DNA of 64,000 bases, taken from Actinomycetes bacterium. Its GTDB lineage: Bacteria > Actinomycetota > Acidimicrobiia > IMCC26256 > JANYLB01. Location: NCBI GenBank assembly GCA_025363815.1, contig JANYLB010000032.1, positions 62,001-126,000 on the forward strand. The letters run 5' to 3'. The notes beneath the pieces are model-generated. The model was not told the DNA's origin. It ran no database searches and worked only from the letters and a program-made list of their open reading frames with translations. Positions 1-8,756 of this stretch are shown in pieces; position 1 is the stretch's first letter, and each line of letters starts with the position of its first letter. The position numbers and the translations under genes were made by a program.

Positions 1-2
1 TT

Positions 3-1088
3 CGAGACCTACTCGATCGCGCCCAGCGCGAGATCAACGATGGCAACCTTCCCTCCTGCCAGATCGCGCTCGCCCGCGGAGGAGAGCTGGAGGTATTCGA
101 GACCCTCGGTGATGCCACTGACGACTCCCGGTATGTCGTCTTCTCGTGCACCAAGGCGTTCGTTGCCGGCGCGATGTGGGCCCTCATCGGCGACGGCGTT
201 GTCGAGGTGGCCAAGCGCGTCGTCGACTACATCCCAGAGTTCGCGCCGAACCACAAAGACGTGATCACCGTCGAGCAGGTGATGCTGCACACCTCGGGAT
301 TTCCGAACGCGCCGCTCGGCCCGCCCGACTGGTTCACGCGTGAGGGCCGCCTCGAGATGTTCGCGAAGTGGAGGCTCAACTGGGAGCCGGGCACGGCGTA
401 CGAGTACCACGCGACGTCAGCCCACTGGGTGCTGGCCGAGATCATCGAACGCGTCACCGGCACCGATTTCCGGGACGTGGTGCAGGAGCGGGTCACCGAT
501 CCGGCCGGTCTTCCGCGCGTTCTCGGCATCCCCGAGGCCGATCAGTCCGGGATCGCCGACCTCGAGATCCGCGGGGAGGCGCCGTCGCCCGATGCGCTCG
601 AAGCTGCTTTGGGCATCCGCGAGCTCCCGGTAACCGAGGTCACTGATGAAGCGCTCATGATGTTCAACCGCCCCGAGAACCGCGCCGTTGGCGTGCCCGG
701 AGCGGGCGGGATCATGCGTGCAGCCGATCTGGCGCTGTACTACCAGGCGATCATGAACGACGACGGCACGATCTGGGATCCCGCGGTCCTTGGCGACGCC
801 ACCACCAAGGTACGCAACACGTTTGTCGATCCGATGACGGGCACCCCGACGAGCCGCACGCTCGGACTCGTCACCGCAGGCGATGACGGCCTAGCTGCGA
901 TCCGCGGGTTCGGTTACACGACCTCGCGGCGCGCTTTCGGCCACGCCGGCGCCGCCGGCCAGATCGCATGGGGCGATCCGGAGACCGGACTGTCGTTCGG
1001 CTTCTGCACCAACGGCAACGACATCGACATCCTGCGTCAGTGGCGTCGCGGTGTCGCGCTCAGCAGCCGAGCCGGAGCCACGATCTAA
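3..1088 (+). CDS. Beta-lactamase-family serine hydrolase, 5' truncated by the window
   Basis: The reading frame is open from the window edge (first full codon at 3) to a TAA at 1086-1088, so the start lies outside. The fragment has the class C beta-lactamase/esterase fold signature: an S-x-x-K motif (SCTK, about residue 53 of the fragment) followed by a helix, the usual L-H-T-S-G-F segment, a Y-H-A tripeptide in the place of Y-x-N, and a late H-A-G segment in the place of the K-T-G box. The family contains esterases, D-aminopeptidases and penicillin-binding-like hydrolases; nothing here fixes the substrate. A second member lies at 5315-6268. The fold is clear; the reaction is unknown. Confidence 0.85.
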   Translation, partial: RDLLDRAQREINDGNLPSCQIALARGGELEVFETLGDATDDSRYVVFSCTKAFVAGAMWALIGDGVVEVAKRVVDYIPEFAPNHKDVITVEQVMLHTSGFPNAPLGPPDWFTREGRLEMFAKWRLNWEPGTAYEYHATSAHWVLAEIIERVTGTDFRDVVQERVTDPAGLPRVLGIPEADQSGIADLEIRGEAPSPDALEAALGIRELPVTEVTDEALMMFNRPENRAVGVPGAGGIMRAADLALYYQAIMNDDGTIWDPAVLGDATTKVRNTFVDPMTGTPTSRTLGLVTAGDDGLAAIRGFGYTTSRRAFGHAGAAGQIAWGDPETGLSFGFCTNGNDIDILRQWRRGVALSSRAGATI

Positions 1089-1126
1089 ATCCTCCTGCTC
1101 GCTGCCGCCAAACCTGGGTGGACGGC

Positions 1127-2632
1127 CTAGCCAGTCTCGCCGAAGACGGGCGCGTTGGTATTGCGCTCGTAGACGGCGATGCCATCGATCGACTGCACGT
1201 AGTGGTAGTTCGCGTCGACGAGCGCCTGGATCGCAGGAAATTTCGAGATCGGGTAATACTGCGCGTCACGGATCGACGCGGGTGAAGTGTCGAGAACAAA
1301 GCGCGGTGGATGCGCCGCGAAATCGGCCAGGAACAGGCCGAGCGCGTTGGGGGTGGCGAGGTCGCCCGAGAGATCGCCCTGGGGTCGCCCACCCCAATGA
1401 CCGGTCACGAACGAATTGCTTGCGAACCTCGTCGCGGGCCGACGGTTCGATGCCCAATACACCTCGGGGAGCGCCCCCCACACGAGGATCCGGTCGCGCT
1501 GCGACGCGTTGCTCTCGATGAACCGACTGACCTCCTGGTATTGCGGCTCACCCCCGAACGGCTGCGCGAAGTAGCCGATGGTTGAAAACCCCACCGCCAG
1601 GAACCCGGCCGCGGCAATGGTCCCGACCCGGACCCGATCGGATACTCGGACAAGAACGCCGGACGCGATCAAGCACAGCGGAGGGAGGAGCTGTAGGTAG
1701 TAGTGCCCGAAGAACCGAAAACCGACGGCGACGGCCACCACGCCGGAGAGCAGCCAGAGCCAGAGATCGGTCTCGTCACGCTCGATGCGACTCTTACGCG
1801 CCCAGATCAGCGGGGCGACGACCGGGAGGTTGCAGAGCACGAACGCAATGCTCATCAGCGCGAAGAGGCCGAGAACATAGGCAGAGGCGGAACCGATGCC
1901 GAGGTACGAGCCGTTGCCGAGCACCGCCCAGAACAACAGCTGCGCCGGGCCGACCAGAAGCGCCACCAGCGCGAGCGGCATCACAAAACCGGCGCCGGCG
2001 TCGACCACGCCCCTTCGCTTTCGGAATCGCCACGCGAGGTACAGCACCGGGAGAAGGGTCACCGCGCCCGTCTGCTTCGCCAGTGTCGCCACGGCGACGG
2101 CGACGCCCGACGACGCGAACCTCTCGCGTCTCGCGAGCAGGATCGCCGCCGTAGCGAACGGAAGCATGAACACCTCGAAGTTCGCGGCCTGGCCGTCTTG
2201 GGGCGCGAAGCACACGGACGCGAAGACGAACAAGAGCCCTGCGATCCACCCGCGCCGGGCACTGTCGCGACGGCGACCCTCCGCGACGAGGAGGAGCGCG
2301 GTGAGCGCGACCGAGAACATCGCGACGACGCGTACGCCGGAGAGGTCGTTGCTCCCCGTGACGGCGAAGACCGCGGCGTAGAGATACGGCACGAGCGGCG
2401 GCTTGCGGTCGACCGCATCGTGATAGAGGCGACCCCCGTCGTTGATGACCTCGGCCTGGGTCGCGAGAAAGGTCTCGTCGGAATTGAAGACGGGAACGGT
2501 GAAGGCGGGGAGACGGAGCCCTACGGTCAGGAGCAGAAGCGCGCCGAATACGAGCGGCAGTCTCCATCTGGGCAACGTGGGTGAGGGGGGAGCGGAGTCG
2601 GTGACATCCGACCGCTCGAGGACCGTGGACAC
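1127..2632 (-). CDS. GT39-like polytopic membrane glycosyltransferase (ArnT/PMT type)
   Basis: This 501-residue protein has about ten hydrophobic segments. Its first extracytoplasmic loop carries the acidic F-N-S-D-E-T stretch and, further on, the Y-H-D-A-V-D-R-K-P-P-L segment seen in dolichyl-phosphate-mannose and ArnT-like transferases. Family knowledge implies transfer of a sugar from a polyprenyl-phosphate carrier to an acceptor at the outer face of the membrane. The C-terminal 100 residues form a soluble domain. The GTG start at 2632 is preceded by a GGAGG at good spacing. The gene is convergent with the serine hydrolase before it, with only 38 bases between. Acceptor and sugar cannot be read from sequence. 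Confidence 0.8.
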   Translation of the reverse strand: MSTVLERSDVTDSAPPSPTLPRWRLPLVFGALLLLTVGLRLPAFTVPVFNSDETFLATQAEVINDGGRLYHDAVDRKPPLVPYLYAAVFAVTGSNDLSGVRVVAMFSVALTALLLVAEGRRRDSARRGWIAGLLFVFASVCFAPQDGQAANFEVFMLPFATAAILLARRERFASSGVAVAVATLAKQTGAVTLLPVLYLAWRFRKRRGVVDAGAGFVMPLALVALLVGPAQLLFWAVLGNGSYLGIGSASAYVLGLFALMSIAFVLCNLPVVAPLIWARKSRIERDETDLWLWLLSGVVAVAVGFRFFGHYYLQLLPPLCLIASGVLVRVSDRVRVGTIAAAGFLAVGFSTIGYFAQPFGGEPQYQEVSRFIESNASQRDRILVWGALPEVYWASNRRPATRFASNSFVTGHWGGRPQGDLSGDLATPNALGLFLADFAAHPPRFVLDTSPASIRDAQYYPISKFPAIQALVDANYHYVQSIDGIAVYERNTNAPVFGETG

Positions 2633-2731
2633 CCGATCGCCTCCGTCTCGGGGGTCACAGTGTGGCCTGCCCCGGGCCGCCGCGGAGAACGCCTGCCCTG
2701 ACCTGCGGTGATGGCCCGCCAGAGCGGAAGG

Positions 2732-3784
2732 TCAGTCGACCTCTTCGAGGAGCCGTACCGCTTGGTGGTCGATGCGGTCGAAGAGCTCGGTACGCTCGCA
2801 GCCCTCGAGGTCGTCACGCCGGGCCAGAGTCACCGCATCCCGAATCGATCGGCCGATCTCGCGCAGCTCCTCCCGACGGGTGTCGATGCCATCGAAGTCT
2901 CGGAGGCGGGCCGCCTCGAACCGCCGGGCGTTGGCGATGGCCTGCGACGCCGGTGCCGCCAGCCGGGTCAGCACGTCAAGATCACCGGTCGAGTATCGAC
3001 GTCCCGGGAGCGCCGCGATCGTGAGCACCCCGAGCACGGCGTCGGCCCGCACCAGCGGAATCAGCGCGACCGATGCCGCCTGAGTCGAACCCGACGTCTT
3101 GTCGCAGAGCTCGCGAGGGAGCGGGCCGACGAGCAGGAAGGGCTCACGCGCCATCGCCACCTGTAAGAGCACTGACTCGGCCACGAGGCGGCGTCCGCCC
3201 GTGGCCGGGGAACCGCGGGTCCAGACCTCCTCTAGGTGACCTCCGTCGGTCAGGAGCGCGATCGACGCCACCGACGCACCCACGAGGCGATCGCCCTCGT
3301 GGAGGATCTGGGCGAGCACTTGCTCCAGGTCAATCGACGTGGTGACGGTTTCAGTCGCCTCGGCGATAGCCGCCGACATGAGCATCCGCTCCGCGAGGAC
3401 GAGGTCCAGGTCCTGGGCCCGCCGGCCGAGGAGCCCGAGCTGCTTGAGGTGGCGTTCCTTCTCGAGGACGTAAACCGAGAATCCCGCGGCAAAGACGATC
3501 ATCCCGATACGCATGGCCTCCGGGTCAAACCACATTGCCTGGCTCTTGAAGCCGTTCCATAGATCGTTGGCGATCGTCGTCACCGCGAGCCCAACGAACA
3601 CCAGGAGCATCACGAGCACGATCTGGAACCTTCGGCGCTGAATCTCGACAGGGGTGACAAAGCCGTCGGGGCGCAGCCCCACCAGCCGTTCCTCGCGCTG
3701 TATATCAGCGCGCAGATCGTCGATCTCGACCTTGCGATCTTGGCGCCGATCTCGGGTCTTGCGCTTCTGCATCAAGGCGGTCAT
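2732..3784 (-). CDS. Membrane-anchored GAF-domain sensor protein
   Basis: I chose the ATG at 3784 (350 residues) because GAAGGGAA lies just upstream; the frame stays open a little further to 3814. The N-terminus is a short basic, probably coiled-coil stretch. Two transmembrane helices follow (roughly residues 55-75 and 88-108), then a cytoplasmic GAF domain from about residue 135 to 300 and an Arg/Glu-rich helical tail. There is no kinase, GGDEF, HTH or phosphatase domain, so the output is unknown. It is divergent from the alcohol dehydrogenase at 4028, and a palindrome lies in the region between them. GAF domains bind small ligands such as nucleotides or haem, which suggests a sensory role. 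Confidence 0.75.
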   Translation of the reverse strand: MTALMQKRKTRDRRQDRKVEIDDLRADIQREERLVGLRPDGFVTPVEIQRRRFQIVLVMLLVFVGLAVTTIANDLWNGFKSQAMWFDPEAMRIGMIVFAAGFSVYVLEKERHLKQLGLLGRRAQDLDLVLAERMLMSAAIAEATETVTTSIDLEQVLAQILHEGDRLVGASVASIALLTDGGHLEEVWTRGSPATGGRRLVAESVLLQVAMAREPFLLVGPLPRELCDKTSGSTQAASVALIPLVRADAVLGVLTIAALPGRRYSTGDLDVLTRLAAPASQAIANARRFEAARLRDFDGIDTRREELREIGRSIRDAVTLARRDDLEGCERTELFDRIDHQAVRLLEEVD

Positions 3785-3937
3785 CGTCCGTTCCCTTCGC
3801 GATCGAAGTCCCACCGTCGAGGCACGGCGGACGCCTCCTGCAGCCTGCTCTCGGTATCGGCGGAAGGGGTGACGATTCTTGAGCGGCTGACCACGAGACG
3901 ACCCGAAATCCCGCTACGGGAGCACCGACGCAGAAAC

Positions 3938-3953
3938 CTGACACGCGTGTCGG
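3938..3953. promoter_or_regulatory. Palindromic operator candidate (CTGAC-N6-GTCGG)
   Basis: CTGAC (3938-3942) and GTCGG (3949-3953) flank ACGCGT, giving a 16-bp inverted repeat with one mismatch to the CTGAC-N6-GTCAG pattern found elsewhere in the window. It sits in the 243-base divergent intergenic region, 74 bases ahead of the alcohol dehydrogenase start. It resembles a site for a dimeric TetR- or GntR-type repressor; the regulator is not identified. The rest of 3785-4027 shows no gene. Confidence 0.45.
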
Positions 3954-4027
3954 ATAACGTGCGCGCCGCCACGTCTCCCACAACTTGAACCGCCCAACCC
4001 GAAACCTCACCACGATCGAGGGACCGC

Positions 4028-5260
4028 ATGAGAGCACTCGTCTTCGGTGTCGCGCCCGAACCCCAGCCCGAGCCCGAGTCCGACAACCCATTGCTGCGCG
4101 GCCTCGCGCACGCGCCCATGCGGCTCGAGCGGGACCACGCCGACCCGGGATTCCTCCGGCCCGACTGGGTCGTGACCCGCCCGCGCCTCGTCGGGATCTG
4201 CGGCTCCGACTCGAAGCAGGTCTTCATGGATTGGGGCGATGTCGGGTCGCCCGACAACCCCTTGAAGGCGTTCTTCTCCCTTCCGCAGGTGCTCGGGCAC
4301 GAGGTGGTCGCCGATGTGGTCGCCCTCGGACCCGAAGCCGAAGGGCTCGAGATCGGCGACAGGGTGGTTCTGAACCCGTGGCTGTCATGCGGCCCTCGCG
4401 GCGTGAGCCCGATCTGCGAGGCATGTGAGGTCGGCGACTACTCGCTGTGCTGGAACTTCGGCGTCGGTCCGATCGCGCCCGGCATCCACATCGGCACGTC
4501 CAAGGATGCATCCGGCGGCTACGCCGATCTCATGCCCGCGCACGACTCGATGCTCTACAAGGTTCCCGACTCCATCCCCGACGAGCTAGCGGTGTTCGCC
4601 GACCCGTTCGCGGTGTCACTCCACGCGATCACGCGTCACCCACCAACGCCCGGCGGCAAGGCGATGGTCTACGGCGCCGGCGCGCTCGGAACCTGCGCCA
4701 CCGCGATCCTGCGCGCGCTGTACCCCGATGTCGAGGTGCTCGTCGTCGCCCGCTTCGAGGCCCAGGCCGCGATGGCCCGATCACTGGGCGCGACAGTGAT
4801 CGGCCACGAGCCTGCGATTCGTGTGATCGAAGAAGCCGCGGCCTGGTCGGGGGGCCGGCTGGTCGCGAGCGACGGCCTACCGATGGCCTACCCCGGCGCG
4901 ATCGATGTCGTCTATGACACGGTGAGCAAGAAGGAGACGTTCGAGATCGGCTCGCGGGTGCTGAAGGCTAGGGGCACCCTGGTGAAGGCCGGCGTGCACG
5001 GTCCGACCCAGTGGGAAGACACTCCCCTGTACTTCAAGGAGCTCGCGATGGTCGGCTCCAACGCGTTCGGAATCGAGGAGGTCGACGGCGTGCGCCGTCA
5101 CGGCATAGAGCACTATCTCGACTTCGTCGGCTCCGGCCGGATCGACCTCACCGGCATGCTCACCCACACCTTCGACCTCGACAACTGGCGCGACGCCTTC
5201 ACCGCCATCGCCACCCAGGACACATCAGGAGCGATCAAGACGGCCTTCGACTTCCGCTGA
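4028..5260 (+). CDS. Zinc-dependent medium-chain alcohol dehydrogenase
   Basis: This 410-residue MDR-superfamily protein carries the catalytic-zinc segment G-I-C-G-S-D (about residue 58), a G-H-E-V-V segment, and a four-Cys structural-zinc lobe near residues 120-142. A Rossmann motif G-A-G-A-L-G-T lies near residue 220. It should oxidise an alcohol, or reduce an aldehyde or ketone, with NAD(P). The start is supported by GAGGGA five bases upstream. The last codons and stop lie in a 15-bp tandem duplication. It is preceded by a palindromic site and followed by a hairpin shared with the convergent hydrolase. The substrate is unknown; the setting among lipid-catabolic genes suggests a long-chain or alicyclic alcohol. 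Confidence 0.88.
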   Translation: MRALVFGVAPEPQPEPESDNPLLRGLAHAPMRLERDHADPGFLRPDWVVTRPRLVGICGSDSKQVFMDWGDVGSPDNPLKAFFSLPQVLGHEVVADVVALGPEAEGLEIGDRVVLNPWLSCGPRGVSPICEACEVGDYSLCWNFGVGPIAPGIHIGTSKDASGGYADLMPAHDSMLYKVPDSIPDELAVFADPFAVSLHAITRHPPTPGGKAMVYGAGALGTCATAILRALYPDVEVLVVARFEAQAAMARSLGATVIGHEPAIRVIEEAAAWSGGRLVASDGLPMAYPGAIDVVYDTVSKKETFEIGSRVLKARGTLVKAGVHGPTQWEDTPLYFKELAMVGSNAFGIEEVDGVRRHGIEHYLDFVGSGRIDLTGMLTHTFDLDNWRDAFTAIATQDTSGAIKTAFDFR

Positions 5261-5277
5261 GCCGACTTCCGCTGAGC
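5248..5277. repeat. 15-bp tandem duplication over a stop codon
   Basis: CGACTTCCGCTGAGC occurs twice in direct succession (5248-5262 and 5263-5277). The first copy contains the last codons and TGA of the alcohol dehydrogenase. The second repeats them beyond the stop, so the duplication did not change the protein. Confidence 0.9.
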
Positions 5278-5294
5278 CGACCTCGACGCCGGGC

Positions 5295-5319
5295 CCTGAC
5301 CCCGACCTTCAGGGTCAGG
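5295..5319. terminator. Hairpin between convergent genes
   Basis: CCTGACCC (5295-5302) and GGGTCAGG (5312-5319) form a perfect 8-bp stem around a 9-base loop. It lies between the end of the alcohol dehydrogenase and the end of the convergent serine hydrolase, whose stop codon is inside the right arm. There is no U-tract, so it is an attenuating or bidirectional stop by position rather than a textbook terminator. Confidence 0.5.
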
Positions 5320-6268
5320 TGAACGATTCGATGAGGCGGTGGAGATCGACTTTGACCGCGGGCTGGAGCTCGACGGGCGACCTACCGAGCCGTACGACGA
5401 CGAGGTCGAGCGGCGGCACCACGAGGGTGTACTGGCCCTCGTAGCCGTGTGCTCCGAACGTGCCGAAGGCGTCGTCCCAGAGCCACCACTGGGCGCCGTA
5501 GCCGTGCGGCTCCTCTGGGGGAACAGGCGGAGACGTCATGGCCCGGGCATGGTCGACCCAACCCTCCGGCAGGATACGCGTGCCGTTGACCATCCCGTCA
5601 TGGAGATAGAGCTCGCCGAACCGGGCAAAGTCACGCGCGGTCGCGTAGACGTACGACGATCCGACGAACGTGCCCGTCGCATCGAAACGCGGAGTCGCCG
5701 AGGTCATCCCGGCCGGGGCGAACAGCTCCCGATCAAGGTATGACCGCGTTCCCGCCTCGCCGTCACCGGAGATCGCCCGCCCCGCGATGGCGCTCACGAT
5801 GTTCGTGGTACCGCTCGAGTAGCTCCACACCGCTCCCGGCTCGTGCGCGAGCGGGCGCGACTCCGCGTACGCGGCGACGTCGGCGGCACCGGAGCCGAAG
5901 AGCATCTCAATCACGTCGGACACCTGGTCGTCGACGTAGTCCTCTACAAACTCGAGCCCGCTGCGCATGTGCAGCAGCTGGTCGAGGGTGATCTCGCGCC
6001 GCGGATCGTCGTCGTCCTGCCAGCGTGGCACCGCCGCCGGCGCTGCGATGTCGAGTCTTGCGTCTCGTACCAACAGTCCGACCAGCGCGTGCGTGATGCT
6101 CTTTGCCATCGACCACGAGATGAGGGTCGTGTCTGGTCCGGTTTCGGGCCCGTACTGCTCGGCGACTACCTCACCGTGGTGCACGACGACGATCGCGTGC
6201 GTTTCGCCGAGCTCGGGTGGCTGCGAGAACGCCCGCTCGAGCACGTCAGCCACAACCGAGGGCGTCAT
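5315..6268 (-). CDS. Beta-lactamase-family serine hydrolase
   Basis: This 317-residue protein is complete. It shows S-M-A-K (S-x-x-K nucleophile motif, about residue 53), then L-L-H-M-R-S-G-L, Y-S-S in the place of Y-x-N (near residue 145), and a late H-G-Y-E-G-Q segment in the place of K-T-G. No signal peptide is visible, so it is probably cytoplasmic. Its ATG overlaps the stop of the short upstream amidohydrolase remnant by ATGA, which suggests the two were once an operon. It is related in fold to the hydrolase at 3-1088 but not a close copy. Esterase or amidase activity is likely; the substrate is unknown. Confidence 0.85.
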   Translation of the reverse strand: MTPSVVADVLERAFSQPPELGETHAIVVVHHGEVVAEQYGPETGPDTTLISWSMAKSITHALVGLLVRDARLDIAAPAAVPRWQDDDDPRREITLDQLLHMRSGLEFVEDYVDDQVSDVIEMLFGSGAADVAAYAESRPLAHEPGAVWSYSSGTTNIVSAIAGRAISGDGEAGTRSYLDRELFAPAGMTSATPRFDATGTFVGSSYVYATARDFARFGELYLHDGMVNGTRILPEGWVDHARAMTSPPVPPEEPHGYGAQWWLWDDAFGTFGAHGYEGQYTLVVPPLDLVVVRLGRSPVELQPAVKVDLHRLIESFT

Positions 6269-6621
6269 GGCTTCGAGAGCGCCAACGCGTTCTCGCGCAT
6301 GATCAGGCGGATCTCGCTATCGGCGAACCCGTGCCGGAAATCGGACCCGAAAAGGATCCGCTCCGCGCCGATCACATCCCGGACCGCAATGAGATCGTCC
6401 TCGTAGTAGGGGTTGTCAGCGTCGAAGGCTTGATAGTCGAGCGACACGGCGATCTCCAGAGCATGTCTCGCGGCAGGCCCGAGACGACGGGCGGCACATC
6501 GGTTCACGGTAGCCCCCTGGCTCGCCGCGCCAACCCGGCCTCGGCCTGGTTCGCATCGTCGAAACCTGGATCGACTGCTACCGCCCGTTGGTACCGGTCG
6601 TTCGCGGATTCGGGTGATCAC
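6265..6621 (-). pseudogene. C-terminal remnant of an amidohydrolase-2 family gene
   Basis: Only the last 60 or so residues of this 118-codon frame look like a protein family. They contain G-A-E-R-I-L-F-G-S-D-F-R-H-G and then I-M-R-E-N-A-L-A-L, the usual C-terminal end of amidohydrolase-2 enzymes, with Pro of the D-[FWY]-P-H motif replaced by Arg. The first half is Arg-rich, out-of-frame-looking sequence. All of the barrel upstream of this segment, including the metal-binding N-terminus, is missing. The stop overlaps the next start (ATGA), so the remnant is the tail of a deleted operon gene. This entry accounts for the roughly 310 bases between 6268 and 6578. Confidence 0.65.
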
Positions 6622-7777
6622 TCACCCACGCAAGGATGCGGAAGTACAGCTCAAAGATCTTGGGGGCATAGGTCGTCGATGTAGCCCAGGTACCGGTGAG
6701 GCCGTTCCAGGTCGGCGAGCGGCCCTTCAGGAAGAAGCTGGGCAGCTTGGGATCGACAGGCGGGTTCCCGAGGTTCGTCGCGGTCACCGTCGCGTCGGCA
6801 TAAGCGCGGAGCAGTTGGATCTGTGCTCGCACTCCGGTGCGCGCGTCGGGGTAGCCCCGACCGGTGCTGCACGAGTCGCATGCACCGATCCCGGCGAAGT
6901 TGTTGTCGGCCGGGTGGACCTGGCCGCGATCGGGAAAGAAGAACAAGCCGGTCTCGAGAACTGACTGCGCGAACGCAATGTCTCCGCGCACGCCGGCGGC
7001 GTCGCCCTCGCTGATGTAGATGGCGGTCAACTCTTCGATCGACACCGTCGTCCGCGCGTCACGGCGCTGCGCACGGAACCAGCGCGCGAGATCGGTGCCG
7101 GTGAGCCGACCGGCACCCATGATCGGCGTGTCGGGTCCAGCCTGCACCGACGTCCAGCGGTCGAGTTGGAAACGCGCGGTGGCGGCAACCTGCTCGGCGT
7201 CTGCCGCGGCACGCGCCGCGCCGGGGAGCGCATTGTCGAGTCTTGTCACCTCGCGTTGAATCTCGTCACGCGCCGTCCTGGCCGTGTCGGTGGCCCGCTG
7301 CGCGCGCACCCGCGCCCGCCGGAACTCTTGCAGCACGTCCTGCTGACGGTTCCCGACCCGGTGGGTCAGCTCCTGGTTACGGCTCAGCTCGGCCGCGTCC
7401 GCGGCGTCGAGGATCCCTGAGATCACATCGGCACCCGAGCCTCCCTGAACGTAGGCCTGGACCACCACCCGAGCGACGCGCGCCTTCGCGACACCTGCCT
7501 CAGCCTGCGCCGTCTTCTCCGCAACATCCAGCCCCGCGAGCGTCACGTCGGCGCTCGCCTGCCGGCCGCGGGCAAGGCCCAGATCGGCCGTGATCCCATC
7601 GCGCTGGGCTGCAGTCCGGGCTACTTCGGCGTCGGCAGCCCGTACCGTCGCCGACAGCGGTGGGATCCGGCTCGCCGGTTCTGGCGAAATCTCTGCCGCC
7701 GAGGAAGGCGCGGCGGGTAGCGCCGTCGCGGTCACGACGGCCAGCAGCGCACAGGCGAGGAGGGATCGAAAGGTCAC
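6578..7777 (-). CDS. Secreted coiled-coil glucosaminidase (GH73-like peptidoglycan hydrolase)
   Basis: The 399-residue product starts with a signal peptide (hydrophobic residues 5-24, cleavage near A-A-E). An Ala/Arg-rich coiled coil spans roughly residues 35-215, as in RipA/EnvC-type wall hydrolases. The C-terminal domain has the glucosaminidase pattern: Y-I-S-E-G-D, then G-D-I-A-F-A-Q-S-V-L-E-T-G, N-N-F-A-G-I-G-A-C-D-S-C, and G-V-R-A-Q-I-Q-L-L. The Glu in L-E-T-G lies in the position expected for a catalytic acid. It should cleave glycan strands of the wall outside the membrane. The start is a GTG without a clear ribosome site. Family assignment is good; the exact bond cut is inferred. Confidence 0.85.
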   Translation of the reverse strand: MTFRSLLACALLAVVTATALPAAPSSAAEISPEPASRIPPLSATVRAADAEVARTAAQRDGITADLGLARGRQASADVTLAGLDVAEKTAQAEAGVAKARVARVVVQAYVQGGSGADVISGILDAADAAELSRNQELTHRVGNRQQDVLQEFRRARVRAQRATDTARTARDEIQREVTRLDNALPGAARAAADAEQVAATARFQLDRWTSVQAGPDTPIMGAGRLTGTDLARWFRAQRRDARTTVSIEELTAIYISEGDAAGVRGDIAFAQSVLETGLFFFPDRGQVHPADNNFAGIGACDSCSTGRGYPDARTGVRAQIQLLRAYADATVTATNLGNPPVDPKLPSFFLKGRSPTWNGLTGTWATSTTYAPKIFELYFRILAWVSDHPNPRTTGTNGR

Positions 7778-7928
7778 AGGAGCGACATCGGCATCGGGGG
7801 CATGCGCCCTGAAGCAGCCCGCCAGTGTGACGCATCTGGAAGGGTCGATTCACCGAGGCCCCGAAAGGCCACGAACGCCCCTCAGGCCGGGAGGTCGCCC
7901 GAGCCGTCAACTGACTCGCAGGAGCGGC

Positions 7929-8306
7929 TCAGCGAACGCCGTGAAACGCGCGGCTGAGCAGCGGTGACGTGGCATCGAGCACGGTGCCCGTGTCGACAGA
8001 GGCGAAGAGTCGGGGCGACCACGCCGGTGCCGCTTCGACCGATACCTGAGTCGGTTCCAGGGATGGCTCGGGAGCAAGCTCGGGCGAAATCGTCACCACC
8101 GCGGCCTCGGGTTGCGACCGGAGATCGTGCAGATCCCAGTTCCGGGGCGGCGTCAGCGTATCGGCGTGGCGACGGCAGAGACAGCAGGCCGCGGCCGGCT
8201 TGTGGTCGCCCAGGTCATCGATCCACACGACGCGAGCCTCGCCGTCGAAGTCGACGCGCGCGATCGAGGGAGCTGAACAGAACTGCCGCGCGCACACGCC
8301 ACCCAC
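7929..8306 (-). CDS. DUF3499-type actinobacterial protein
   Basis: The open frame runs back to 8573, but similarity to the DUF3499 family begins only at C-A-R-Q-F-C. I therefore place the start at one of two GTG codons, 8306 (125 residues) or 8297. The conserved core has two cysteine clusters, C-x4-C at the start and C-C-x2-C-x2-H followed by A-D-T-L-T-P-P-R-x-W, which look like a small zinc-binding unit; between them is a W-I-D-D-L segment. The C-terminus is Pro/Glu-rich and unlike the family. DUF3499 proteins occur across Actinomycetota and have no known function. The next upstream gene, 116 bases away on the same strand, is of DUF3039 type. Confidence 0.75.
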   Translation of the reverse strand: MGGVCARQFCSAPSIARVDFDGEARVVWIDDLGDHKPAAACCLCRRHADTLTPPRNWDLHDLRSQPEAAVVTISPELAPEPSLEPTQVSVEAAPAWSPRLFASVDTGTVLDATSPLLSRAFHGVR

Positions 8307-8422
8307 GAGCCGAAAGGTACCGCATGGCCTACGTCGATGCGCGGACGGTTCCCGCAGCGGCAGGCCAGCCCGTTGTTCGCCCACCGAGATCCGCCACCCA
8401 TCAGCGATCGATGGATGGATGC

Positions 8423-8701
8423 TCAGAGCTTCCAGCCGGCAGCCTTGCGTTCTTTGCAGGTCGGACAAACCGGGTAGCGCTCGGGATCGCGCGCCGGGAC
8501 CCACTTCTTTCCGCACAGCGCGGTGATGGCCTCGCCTGTCACCATCGCCCGCATGATGTCTTCCTTGCGGCAATAGTGCGAGAAACGGTCATGCTCACCG
8601 TCATCGGTGCGGGAGACCTCGCGTTCTTCAACCGGCGTCTGGACCGGAGCCTGCACGGGGACGATGACTGGCGTTGCGGTGTCGTTGCGCACGTCGGCCA
8701 T
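8423..8701 (-). CDS. DUF3039-type small actinobacterial protein
   Basis: A 92-residue protein starting at ATG 8701; the frame extends further upstream but would run into the divergent gene. The C-terminal half holds the family pattern: H-D-R-F-S-H-Y, then G-E-A-I-T-A-L-C-G-K-K-W-V-P-x-R-D-P-E-R-Y-P and C-P-T-C-K-E. The Cys residues (A-L-C-G and C-P-T-C) suggest a metal site. The first 35 residues are Pro/Val/Thr-rich and probably unstructured. DUF3039 is an actinobacterial family of unknown function. It is divergent from the small membrane protein at 8757, with 55 bases between. Confidence 0.8.
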   Translation of the reverse strand: MADVRNDTATPVIVPVQAPVQTPVEEREVSRTDDGEHDRFSHYCRKEDIMRAMVTGEAITALCGKKWVPARDPERYPVCPTCKERKAAGWKL

Positions 8702-8756
8702 CGTACCGCCGAAGACCGACGCGACTCGTTGCCCCGCCCTCGACGTAGCCTGAATC

